Shown in pieces: positions 8,950-16,483 of a stretch of DNA of 64,000 nucleotides. A program made the translations under genes and the position numbers. Under the pieces are notes generated by a model, which did not search any database, was not told the DNA's origin, and worked only from the letters and a program-made list of their open reading frames with translations. Location of the stretch: positions 1 through 64,000 of the forward strand of contig NZ_AUUU01000013.1 of assembly GCF_002760435.1 (NCBI RefSeq), read 5' to 3'. The stretch is from Clostridium sp. LS. GTDB lineage: Bacteria > Bacillota > Clostridia > Clostridiales > Clostridiaceae. The stretch's first letter is position 1. Every line of letters begins with the position of its first letter.

Positions 8950-9690
8950 ATGAGAATTGAAAATGGAATTTATATGCTAGAAGTGCCGGCTAATATAATG
9001 GAAATGGAGATGGTTATTAATCTAACATTGATTTTGGATGAGGATTCACTAGTTTTAATTGATACTGGATTTCCTGGTCAATTACATCAAATTCGTGAAG
9101 TATGCGAGAAAGAAGGAATACCCTTTAGCAAATTGAACACAGTAATTTTAACTCATCAGGATATTGATCACATTGGAGGTATTTCAGATATATTGAAAGA
9201 GATGCCTGGCAGGGTTAAGGTTCTTGCTCATGAGGAAGAAAAAGCATATATTAATGGTGAGAAGAAGCCTGTTAAACTTTCTAGACTAGAAGATGAATTA
9301 GATCATTTGCCTGCCAATATGAAAATAATATACGAAAAACTAAAAGCAGGCTTTGAGAAAAGCAGAGTAAATGTAAATAAAACTTTGATTGATTTGGAGG
9401 AACTACCGTATTGCGGAGGAATTACTGTTGTTCACACACCCGGTCATACTCCAGGACATATTTCTTTGTACCTTGAGAAGTGGAAGATACTAATTGCTGG
9501 AGATATTCTTTGTGTCAAAGAAGGTTTGCTTGTAAAAGCAGATCAAAATATTAATTTTGATAATGAATTAAATAAAGAGTCTTTGAAGAAGTTAATGAAT
9601 TATGATATTGAAACAGTAATTTGTTATCATGGAGGTGTCTATAAGGGGAAAGTAAATGAGCGTATAGCAGAATTGGCAATGGATATATGA
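8950..9690 (+). CDS. MBL-fold metallo-hydrolase
   Basis: This 246-residue protein has the metallo-beta-lactamase fold. The metal motif reads THQDIDHIGG (near residue 67), where the usual second histidine of HxHxDH is Asp, a variant seen in many Firmicute members. HTPGHTPGHISLY near residue 163 supplies the next metal histidine, and IAGD near 182 the bridging Asp. No signal peptide is visible, so it is cytoplasmic. The substrate cannot be read from the sequence; glyoxalase-II-like thioesters are one possibility. An AAGGGGGA site precedes the ATG. It is a separate unit from the lectin regulon that follows. Confidence 0.88.
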   Translation: MRIENGIYMLEVPANIMEMEMVINLTLILDEDSLVLIDTGFPGQLHQIREVCEKEGIPFSKLNTVILTHQDIDHIGGISDILKEMPGRVKVLAHEEEKAYINGEKKPVKLSRLEDELDHLPANMKIIYEKLKAGFEKSRVNVNKTLIDLEELPYCGGITVVHTPGHTPGHISLYLEKWKILIAGDILCVKEGLLVKADQNINFDNELNKESLKKLMNYDIETVICYHGGVYKGKVNERIAELAMDI

Positions 9691-9772
9691 AAAGTACAGT
9701 ATGTTACATTTTCAATATAAATTCATTATAATCTAAATTTAAAAAAATTAACAATTAAATCCAAGTTATATA

Positions 9773-9828
9773 TTGACATTTTAAATCTACAGATGTAAAC
9801 TTAAACCATGGTTTACAACTGTAGATTT
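9773..9828 (+). promoter_or_regulatory. Promoter with two BlaI-type operator boxes before the secreted lectin gene
   Basis: TTGACA (9773-9778) and TAAACT (9796-9801) are spaced by 17 bases. Two BlaI/MecI-like boxes of form TACA-N2-TGTA lie at 9788-9797 and 9814-9823. They sit in an 18-bp inverted repeat (9783-9800 and 9811-9828) with two mismatches. The first box lies between -35 and -10, the second just after the start site, as expected for repression. The blaI gene 1.1 kb downstream has the same box at its own promoter. Confidence 0.8.
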
Positions 9829-9855
9829 ACTTTTATAATGAAAGGGAGAATTAAA

Positions 9856-10749
9856 ATGAAAACTATGTTTATTAAAAAGGTGATAGCGGCAGCATTAACA
9901 ACTATAACATTATTAGGAGTTTTACCAATGGCAGCTAGTGCTGCAACTAAAACAGGCTGGATACTAAAGAATCAAGACTGGTATTATGTTATAGCAAATG
10001 GTTCATATCAAACAGGATGGATGAAAGATAGTAATGGAGTATGGTATTATTTTGATAGTGATGGTGTGATGCAAAAAGATACAACTATAACTACAAATGG
10101 TCATAAGTATAAGTTAGGGTCAGACGGTGCCTGGGATGGTACAACTGAAACAAATGATACTAAAGGAGTTTGGCAAAAAAGTTCTGATGGGAGATGGTAT
10201 TTTTATCAATCAGGAGTTATGTTAAAAAATACTACTGTAATTACAAATGGTATAGAATATAGATTAGGTTCAGATGGTGCGTGGATTCAAAATTATACAA
10301 ATTCGGCTAAGGGAATAGAGTCAGGAGCGACTTACAAGTTAATAAATGTTGGTAGTGGAAAAGCTCTTGATGTATATTCAGCTGGAGAAAACAATTACGA
10401 TAATGTTGATATTTATGATGATAATAATTCAGCAGCTCAAAAATGGACTATTTATCAATATCCTGATGGAACTTTCAAATTAATCAATCCTAATAGTATG
10501 AAAGCTTTAGATGTATATGCAGCTGAAAAAGATGACTATTCGAATGTTGATATTTATACTGACAATGGAACCAGTGCACAAAAATGGTATATCATTGCTA
10601 ATTATGATGGTACTTATAAGTTAATTAATGTAGGCAGCGGAAAGGCTTTAGATGTATATGCAGCTGGAAGTGCTAATTATACTAATGTTGATGTTTATAC
10701 TGATAATGGAACGAATGCACAAAAGTGGAGCTTAATTCGTATAGGTTAA
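9856..10749 (+). CDS. Secreted cell-wall-binding protein with ricin-type beta-trefoil lectin domain
   Basis: This 297-residue exported protein starts at the ATG with GGGAGA upstream; an earlier in-frame ATG at 9808 lies inside the operator. A signal peptide covers about residues 1-30 and ends at AASAA. Next come choline-binding/cell-wall-binding type repeats rich in GW, WYYF and DGVM (about 32-150). Residues 160-297 hold three ricin-type repeats of about 43 residues, each with GSGKALDVYSA-like text and ending Q-K-W, the ricin QxW signature. It probably binds a wall or extracellular polysaccharide. The same lectin repeats form the tail of the BlaR1-like receptor downstream, and both genes carry BlaI-type operators. 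No catalytic domain is visible. Confidence 0.88.
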   Translation: MKTMFIKKVIAAALTTITLLGVLPMAASAATKTGWILKNQDWYYVIANGSYQTGWMKDSNGVWYYFDSDGVMQKDTTITTNGHKYKLGSDGAWDGTTETNDTKGVWQKSSDGRWYFYQSGVMLKNTTVITNGIEYRLGSDGAWIQNYTNSAKGIESGATYKLINVGSGKALDVYSAGENNYDNVDIYDDNNSAAQKWTIYQYPDGTFKLINPNSMKALDVYAAEKDDYSNVDIYTDNGTSAQKWYIIANYDGTYKLINVGSGKALDVYAAGSANYTNVDVYTDNGTNAQKWSLIRIG

Positions 10750-10807
10750 GAAATAATAACTGCAGTTTGCTCGAATGAGTCAACTAACAGCTTATTATAA
10801 TTATAAG

Positions 10808-10859
10808 AAATAGTAGCTACTTAATTCACAATATCATTGTGAAATAGTTACTATTTTTT
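10808..10859 (+). terminator. Terminator of the secreted lectin gene
   Basis: A two-part hairpin is visible: outer AAATAGTAGCTA with TAGTTACTATTT, inner TTCACAAT-ATC-ATTGTGAA, followed by a T-run. It lies 58 bases after the stop. Confidence 0.88.
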
Positions 10860-10882
10860 CCGTATTCTAACTAGGCTGAGGA

Positions 10883-10933
10883 TTGACAAGAAAAGATTAG
10901 TGGAATAAACTTGAAATGATATTTACAAATGTA
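10883..10933 (+). promoter_or_regulatory. blaI promoter with BlaI-type operator
   Basis: TTGACA (10883-10888) and TAAACT (10906-10911), spaced by 17 bases, repeat the exact -10 hexamer of the lectin promoter. A box TTTACA-AA-TGTAAA centred on 10924-10933 lies just after the -10, which predicts autorepression by BlaI. Confidence 0.8.
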
Positions 10934-10959
10934 AACAACAATCGAGAGGAGAGGATGTC

Positions 10960-11355
10960 ATGAAGGAACTTCCTAAGATTTCTGAGGCAGAATGGGAGGT
11001 AATGAAACTTCTATGGAAGACAAATTCGTTAACTTCGGAAAAAATAATAGCTTCATTATCAGAATATAACGATTGGTCAGATCAGACTATAAAAACTTTT
11101 ATTACAAGGCTTATAAAAAAAGGAGCTATAGGTTATGAAAAGACAGGAAGAATTTATAATTATTATCCGCTAGTCTCAGAAGATGAATGCGTTAAATCAG
11201 AAAATGAATTTTTTCTTAAAAAAGTATATAATGGTGCTTTAAACATACTTTTTACTAAATTTTTAGAAGAAGAAAATTTATCAATAGGTGAAATTGAGGA
11301 ATTGGAGAATATACTTAAAGATAAGAAGGAAAAGAAATTACCTGATTACAAATAA
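10960..11355 (+). CDS. blaI: BlaI/MecI-family transcriptional repressor
   Basis: This 131-residue protein matches the penicillinase repressor family. The N-terminal winged helix reads ISEAEWEVMKLLWK, then a recognition helix near WSDQTIKTFITRLIKKGAI (about residues 45-65), with a wing IGYEKTGRIYNYYPL. A C-terminal dimerisation helix follows, where family members are cleaved by BlaR1. The GAGAGGAGAGGATG ribosome binding site overlaps a short leader after the operator. The receptor gene starts 50 bases later, giving the classic repressor-receptor pair. Its target is probably the secreted lectin and its own operon rather than a beta-lactamase, since none is present here. Confidence 0.93.
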   Translation: MKELPKISEAEWEVMKLLWKTNSLTSEKIIASLSEYNDWSDQTIKTFITRLIKKGAIGYEKTGRIYNYYPLVSEDECVKSENEFFLKKVYNGALNILFTKFLEEENLSIGEIEELENILKDKKEKKLPDYK

Positions 11356-11405
11356 ATATTGTTTTTTAGTTTAGAAAATTTTATGCCATTAGGAGAATAT
11401 GGGTT

Positions 11406-13025
11406 ATGGAACTTATAGAGAGAATTTTTTTGGGCTTTTTTCAGTCTTCTTTAACAGCAAGCGCTATCATACTGATAGTGATTTTGATTTTAAAAATATT
11501 AAATAAGCGTCTTAGCATGAGAGTTAAAAATGCAATATGGATTTTGGTATTAATAAAACTCCTAATACCTGTTATTCCTGAAACAAATATAAGCTTATTT
11601 AATATGTTATACGAAAAGTATGGAAGTGTCGTGCAAGAACAGAATGAGGCAACTGATTTGACTAAAACAACTAAAGAATCTCAAGTAAATGAACAAAAGT
11701 CTAGTACCATTACCAATAAGAGTGATAATTATAACGAAAATGAGATGAGTTTAAGTAATAAGCTGGCAGACAATAATAACAAGGAAATAATTTCAGTTGT
11801 TTTCAAATTTATTTCTTATATATGGGTAACGGGATTGGTGTTTTTAAGTTTCATATTACTTAGGTTTTGTCTTAAGGTAAATAGAAAAACTAAAGATATA
11901 AATGAATATATACATCCTGGAATATTAACTTTACTTAATGAGTGTAAAAATAAGCTTAAGATAAAATCAAGAATTCCATTATATGTGCATGATGAATTTA
12001 AAAGTCCGTGCATCATGGGGATTGTAAAACCTAAGATTTATATACCCAAGTATGTATTAAGTATAGAAGATAATAGGAAGCTTTCTCATGTATTTTTACA
12101 TGAATTAGTGCATTATAAAAGGAAACATTTAATTTATAATTATCTTGGTATAATTGCATTGTTAATACATTGGTTTAATCCATTTGTATGGATTGCAATT
12201 AGACAAATGAGATTATACAGGGAATATGATTGTGATGCTTATGTCCTTGAAATTCTTAAGGAAGATGAAAATACAGATTATGGTATGACACTACTCACTC
12301 TTTCAAGAATGCTTTTGAATAAGGGGAGTTATTCTCAAGTGCCAGTCTTTTTTGAAACTAATAATCAAATAAAAAATAGAATTTGGATGATCAAAGCATT
12401 TAAAAAAGGTTCTTATAAAATGACAGGAAAAACAATAATAGGATTCATAATAGCTGCAATTATAATACTTACTAATAATATTGCAGTGAAAGCTTTAAAT
12501 CCAGAAAATATAATTAAAACTACGGCTAATAGCGCAGAAAAATTGAGTGCTATTAATCCTAGTGAAGCCCAAAATACTAATGGATTATCATCAGGAGAAA
12601 CTTATAAGCTAATTAATGTTGGTAGTGGAAAAGCTCTAGATGTATATTCTGCTGAAACAAAGGATTATGCTAATGTAGATATTTATGAAGACAATGGAAC
12701 AGGAGCTCAAGAGTGGAATATTTATCAAAATTCTGATGGGACATATAAGTTAATTAATACTAATAGTATGAAGGCTCTGGATGTATACGCAGCCAAAACA
12801 GATGATTATACTAATGTTGATATCTTTAGTGATAATGGAACCGATGCGCAGAAGTGGAATATTATTGGAGAAGGTGATGGCGTATATAAATTAATTAATA
12901 TTGGTAGTCAAAAAGCCCTTGATGTATATTCAGCTGGAACAGATAATTTTTCTAATGTTGATATTTTTAGTGATAATGAAACAAATGCTCAAAAATGGGA
13001 ATTGATTCGTGTTGAAAAAAACTAA
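11406..13025 (+). CDS. blaR1: BlaR1-type M56 metalloprotease receptor with C-terminal ricin-type lectin sensor
   Basis: This 539-residue membrane protein has the BlaR1/MecR1 core: N-terminal spans near residues 10-31 and 40-57, a third near 132-153, the zinc peptidase motif HELVH at 232-236 with REYDCDAYVLE as the downstream acidic ligand region, and a last span near 344-362. Instead of the usual penicillin-binding sensor, the extracellular tail (about 400-539) is a ricin-type beta-trefoil with three repeats, each carrying GS(G/Q)KALDVYSA or a close variant and a Q-x-W. The repeats are nearly the same as those of the secreted lectin upstream. It probably senses a glycan and cleaves BlaI to induce the regulon (inference). 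BlaR1-like core is certain; ligand is unknown. Confidence 0.9.
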   Translation: MELIERIFLGFFQSSLTASAIILIVILILKILNKRLSMRVKNAIWILVLIKLLIPVIPETNISLFNMLYEKYGSVVQEQNEATDLTKTTKESQVNEQKSSTITNKSDNYNENEMSLSNKLADNNNKEIISVVFKFISYIWVTGLVFLSFILLRFCLKVNRKTKDINEYIHPGILTLLNECKNKLKIKSRIPLYVHDEFKSPCIMGIVKPKIYIPKYVLSIEDNRKLSHVFLHELVHYKRKHLIYNYLGIIALLIHWFNPFVWIAIRQMRLYREYDCDAYVLEILKEDENTDYGMTLLTLSRMLLNKGSYSQVPVFFETNNQIKNRIWMIKAFKKGSYKMTGKTIIGFIIAAIIILTNNIAVKALNPENIIKTTANSAEKLSAINPSEAQNTNGLSSGETYKLINVGSGKALDVYSAETKDYANVDIYEDNGTGAQEWNIYQNSDGTYKLINTNSMKALDVYAAKTDDYTNVDIFSDNGTDAQKWNIIGEGDGVYKLINIGSQKALDVYSAGTDNFSNVDIFSDNETNAQKWELIRVEKN

Positions 13026-13070
13026 ATATGTAAATCTAAAATAATAATATTAATATAACTAACAAAAATA

Positions 13071-13176
13071 AGAGATAGTATTTAAAGAATAGTGATAAAA
13101 TACTATCTCTTATTCATTGAAATATTATGTCATCATTGTAATTCTATACATACTATTGGTAAAATGTACAATGAAA
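13071..13176 (+). terminator. Terminator hairpin of the blaI-blaR1 operon, second copy of dispersed repeat
   Basis: The stem AGAGATAGTATTT (13071-13083) pairs with AAATACTATCTCT (13098-13110). This hairpin and the following bases, including ATTATGTCATCATTGTAATTC, match 2344-2457 after the chemoreceptor gene. The loop is different, as expected for conserved stems in a mobile or copied terminator. Confidence 0.75.
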
Positions 13177-13451
13177 TTATAAAAAATATCATTATTATAA
13201 TTAATAAATTATTTTTAATAAAATTAGGTTTCAAATTAACACCTCAGACCTTTTATTTAGTATATTTGACATAAATATGAAATAATATACTAAATTTATA
13301 TCCTAATTTCGGAGAGAAGTTATGAATTTTTTATTACTTTTGTAATACGAGAAATGGCTAAAGGGTAAAGCGAAAAAACTGCTACTTAGGTGGCAAATAA
13401 AGCATATTATAAAATTTCGTAATAAACTGAACAAAAACATGTATATGCTGA
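13177..13451. other. Intergenic region, no gene seen
   Basis: No convincing coding frame. Bases 13353-13400 are less AT-rich (GGCTAAAGGGTAAAGC, then CTGCTACTTAGGTGGC) and could fold, but I could not match them to a known riboswitch class. Confidence 0.35.
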
Positions 13452-14528
13452 TTAATAAATATCTGCTACTGCAGTAAAACCGGTGTTTGAAAGTGTCCCA
13501 CGATAAGGAATTCTAACTATAAATCCTGTTTTATCAAATTTATAAGGTGTGTCCTCTAGAGGAGGTTTATTGTTAACTAGATTCAGGCCTATGGTATAAA
13601 GTGCTATAGCTGTGTCGTTAGGGTCTTCAACAACAGTACCAGCCATAATCCCTTTTTTTATTAAATCTTGTGCAACTTGTATCCCGTCTATTCCAAAAAC
13701 GGGAATATAGTTTGAAGTATCTCCTTTGTTATAACCAAATTTCTGCAATGCTTCAATAGCACCTATTGCCATTGCATCATTATTTGCAATTATTACTTCT
13801 ATTCCATTATCATATTTATAAAACATTGTTTCAATAGCATTCTTAGCTAACTCTTGATTCCAGTTAGAAATTTGTAATGCAAGTTGTTGAGTCTTTATCC
13901 CTGCGTTCTCAATTGTTGAAATAGAAGAGTGTGTTCGCTCAATTGCACCTATATTATCAAGCTCACCTTGTAGCATTATATACTGCATTATGTTATCTCT
14001 ATTTTTATCTATAGTTGTTTTGTGTTTATTCCATTCTTCGGCAATAAGCTTTCCTTGTAAAGTGCCAGCTTCCCTAGGGTAGGTTGTTATAATGGCAAAT
14101 TTCTGATATTCCTTCATTTTATTAGTTATAATTGGTGGCTCGGAATTTAATAAAAGTAAAGGGAGATTTTTTGGCTTAACCTTTTCAATATAGTCATTCA
14201 TTACATTAGCGTTTGTATCAACTAAGTTTACTAAAAAAAGATCTATATTATTGCTAAGTAACGAATCTAAAGTTTCATTTTGTATAGATTGATTACTTTT
14301 TGCATCAAAAAAAGTGAACTTAACTGTATTTGGATTGTTAATTTGAATATTCTCTAAATCGTGTTTCATTTGAGCTATGTATGGATCAGCGATATTGGAT
14401 ACTAGTACAGCTACGTTTACTAGCCTTTTAGTAGAAGCATTTGATCTGATATATAAATTATTCTGAATACTGCCTAGTGTAGGAGTAATGAAAAATATAA
14501 TAAGTATTATTTTATTTAATAGTTTCAT
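13452..14528 (-). CDS. Galactose/glucose-type sugar-binding protein (MglB-like), copy 1
   Basis: This 358-residue extracytoplasmic substrate-binding protein has a hydrophobic N-terminal segment (residues 1-22) and no lipobox. Family text includes NVAVLVSNIADPYIAQMK near 35, the NNDAMAIGAIEALQKFGY segment near 240, and FGIDGIQVAQDLIKKGIMAGTVVEDP near 285, all typical of MglB-type periplasmic sugar receptors. The start is the ATG at 14528, because the upstream in-frame ATG (14543) overlaps the GGAGG ribosome binding site. A close paralog lies at 15082-16158. No ABC ATPase or permease is nearby, so a sensory role with the adjacent kinase, or service to a distant transporter, is possible. Confidence 0.85.
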   Translation of the reverse strand: MKLLNKIILIIFFITPTLGSIQNNLYIRSNASTKRLVNVAVLVSNIADPYIAQMKHDLENIQINNPNTVKFTFFDAKSNQSIQNETLDSLLSNNIDLFLVNLVDTNANVMNDYIEKVKPKNLPLLLLNSEPPIITNKMKEYQKFAIITTYPREAGTLQGKLIAEEWNKHKTTIDKNRDNIMQYIMLQGELDNIGAIERTHSSISTIENAGIKTQQLALQISNWNQELAKNAIETMFYKYDNGIEVIIANNDAMAIGAIEALQKFGYNKGDTSNYIPVFGIDGIQVAQDLIKKGIMAGTVVEDPNDTAIALYTIGLNLVNNKPPLEDTPYKFDKTGFIVRIPYRGTLSNTGFTAVADIY

Positions 14529-14753
14529 TTTACTATCCTCCATATAAGTATTCTTACTCCGATATTCAACTTTATATTATGTTTTAATAAAAAATTTATA
14601 CTAGTAGTTTCTTAGGCAAAAGAGCGAGATCATAGTTTAAACGTAATTGTAAGCATTGTCTTGCGTTTTTGTATAATACTTTATTTCTGGTTAATTGTAA
14701 GAATTATGATACAATATAAGAATTAAGAGATTTTAAGTGGGAAAGGATTACTT

Positions 14754-14963
14754 ATGGACAAAAAGGAATTATTAAATTTTATTTATGATCACATTGAAGG
14801 TTTAAAGGATTTATTAAAACCAAATACAGTAATGCATTTAAAGAATGCTTTAAAATCACAGCTTGGAAAGTATGTTAAGGAAAAGGATCCAAAGCCAGTT
14901 GATTATTTTATTGAGTTTTTCAAAGCTGCATATCCTGAAAATAATAATGGTAAAAGTATATGA
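14754..14963 (+). CDS. Small conserved-looking protein of unknown function
   Basis: This 69-residue acidic/basic helical protein (MDKKELLNFIYDHIEGLKDL at its start) has no membrane span or recognisable motif. GGAAAGGA precedes the ATG and a strong terminator follows 6 bases after the stop, so it looks like a real monocistronic gene. It sits between, and opposite to, the two duplicated sugar-binding protein genes. I do not recognise the family. Confidence 0.7.
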   Translation: MDKKELLNFIYDHIEGLKDLLKPNTVMHLKNALKSQLGKYVKEKDPKPVDYFIEFFKAAYPENNNGKSI

Positions 14964-14969
14964 AAAATG

Positions 14970-14997
14970 AATCTAGGAAAATTCCTAGATTTTTTTT
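14970..14997 (+). terminator. Terminator of the 69-residue protein gene
   Basis: Perfect 10-bp stem AATCTAGGAA with TTCCTAGATT and a run of eight Ts. Confidence 0.92.
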
Positions 14998-15081
14998 CAT
15001 TGGTGCTCCATACTAGAATCTACCTCATATTTACATTAATGTAAAAACTAATTGGATTATATAAGATATAAATTTGTTTTT

Positions 15082-16158
15082 CTATGTGTATGTAGCTGCT
15101 GCAGTAAAACCGTTATTTGAAAGTGTTCCTCGATAAGGAATTCTAATTATAAAACCTGATTTATCAAATTTATAAGGCGTGTCTTCTAGAGGTGGTTTAT
15201 TGTTAACTAGATTTAGGCCTATGGTATAAAGTGCTACAGCTGTGTCATTAATCTCTTCGACAACAGTACCGGCCATAATCCCTTTTTTTATTAAATCTTG
15301 TGCAGCTGGTATTCCGTCTATCCCAAAAACAGGAATGTAGTTTCCAGTACCTCCTTTGTTATAGCCAAACTTCTGCAATGCTTGAATAGCGCCTATTGCC
15401 ATTGCATCATTATTTGAAATTATTACTTCTATCCTATTGGCATATTTATAAAACAGTGTTTCAATAGCATTTTTAGCTAATTCTTCATTCCAGTTAGAAG
15501 TCTGTAATGCAAGTTGTTGAGTTTTAATCCCTGCATTCTCAATTGCTGAAATAGAAGAATGTGTTCGCTCGATTGCACCTATATTATTAAGTTCGCCTTG
15601 TAACATTATATATTGCATTATGTTATCTCCATTTTTATCTAGAGTTGATTTATTCTTAGTCCATTCATCGGCAATAAGTTTTCCTTGCAAAGTGCCTGAT
15701 TCCCTAGGATCGGTTGTTATAATGGCAAACTTTTGATATTCCTTCATTTTAGTAGTTATGGCTGGTGGTTCGGAATTAAATAAAAGTAATGGGAGATTTT
15801 TAGATCTAACTTTATCAATATAGTAATCTATTACATTGGGACTTGTATCTACCAAATTTACTAATAAAAGATCGATATCATTGTTAAGTAAGGAATCTAA
15901 AGTTTCATTTTGTATAGATTGATTGCTTTTTGCATTAAAAAAAGTGAATTTAACTTTATCTTCATTGTTCTTTTGAATATTCTCTAAATCCTGTTTTATT
16001 TGAATTATGAATGGATCAGCAATATTAGATACTAGTACTCCTACGTTTACTAGCCTTTTAGTAGAAGCGTTTGATCTAATATATAAATTATGCTGAATGC
16101 TGCCTAGTGTAAGAGTAATGATAAGAACAATAAATACTACTTTATTTAATAGTTTCAT
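15082..16158 (-). CDS. Galactose/glucose-type sugar-binding protein (MglB-like), copy 2
   Basis: This 358-residue protein is a near-duplicate of the one at 13452-14528, with the same start (MKLLNK), the same YIRSNASTKRLVN segment after the hydrophobic N-terminus, and matching sugar-receptor motifs (NNDAMAIGAIQALQKFGY, FGIDGIPAAQDL). Roughly four in five residues agree by eye. The duplication includes about 80 bases upstream (shared TATATTATGTTTTAAT and TTTATACTA on the plus strand), so both copies may be expressed alike. As for copy 1, no permease or ATPase is adjacent. A PAS kinase gene is divergent, 325 bases away. Confidence 0.85.
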   Translation of the reverse strand: MKLLNKVVFIVLIITLTLGSIQHNLYIRSNASTKRLVNVGVLVSNIADPFIIQIKQDLENIQKNNEDKVKFTFFNAKSNQSIQNETLDSLLNNDIDLLLVNLVDTSPNVIDYYIDKVRSKNLPLLLFNSEPPAITTKMKEYQKFAIITTDPRESGTLQGKLIADEWTKNKSTLDKNGDNIMQYIMLQGELNNIGAIERTHSSISAIENAGIKTQQLALQTSNWNEELAKNAIETLFYKYANRIEVIISNNDAMAIGAIQALQKFGYNKGGTGNYIPVFGIDGIPAAQDLIKKGIMAGTVVEEINDTAVALYTIGLNLVNNKPPLEDTPYKFDKSGFIIRIPYRGTLSNNGFTAAATYT

Positions 16159-16483
16159 ATTACTATCCTCCGTTGTAATATATAATTACCATATTCGATT
16201 TTATATTATGTTTTAATGATGAATTTATACTAATAGTTTCTGAGATAAAAACGGAAGTTTAAAGCTATATATGTATAATATTATTAATTGATATTGTAAG
16301 AGAAGTATTATTATAGAAAGGCTGTTAATTATCTATAAATGTAAAAGATAGATTAAAGTTATGTTAATGTGAGCTTTGTGTTCATTATATTTTGTTATAA
16401 TTACAATGAAATCCTAATTTTGGATTGTACTACAATCTAAAAAGTATATAGTCATTAATATTGAAATTTACGGAGATATAGGT
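16159..16483. promoter_or_regulatory. Divergent intergenic region between sugar-binding protein and PAS kinase
   Basis: AT-rich region with promoter-like TTGTTATAAT near 16392-16401 on the plus strand and the duplicated upstream segment of the binding-protein gene at its left end. No coding frame or clear operator is seen. Confidence 0.4.

Noticed and set aside
10960..13025. Beta-lactam resistance regulon
   Set aside because: BlaI/BlaR1 homology is real but no beta-lactamase or penicillin-binding sensor domain is present; the MBL-fold gene at 8950 is a general hydrolase without signal peptide and lacks a BlaI box.
13092..13274. 60-codon frame after blaR1
   Set aside because: Starts inside the terminator hairpin, no ribosome binding site, composition of random AT-rich DNA.
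13319..13410. Possible riboswitch (c-di-GMP, preQ1 or similar) before the sugar-binding gene region
   Set aside because: Some GGC/GCC pairing but none of the invariant motifs, and orientation does not lead into a plus-strand gene.
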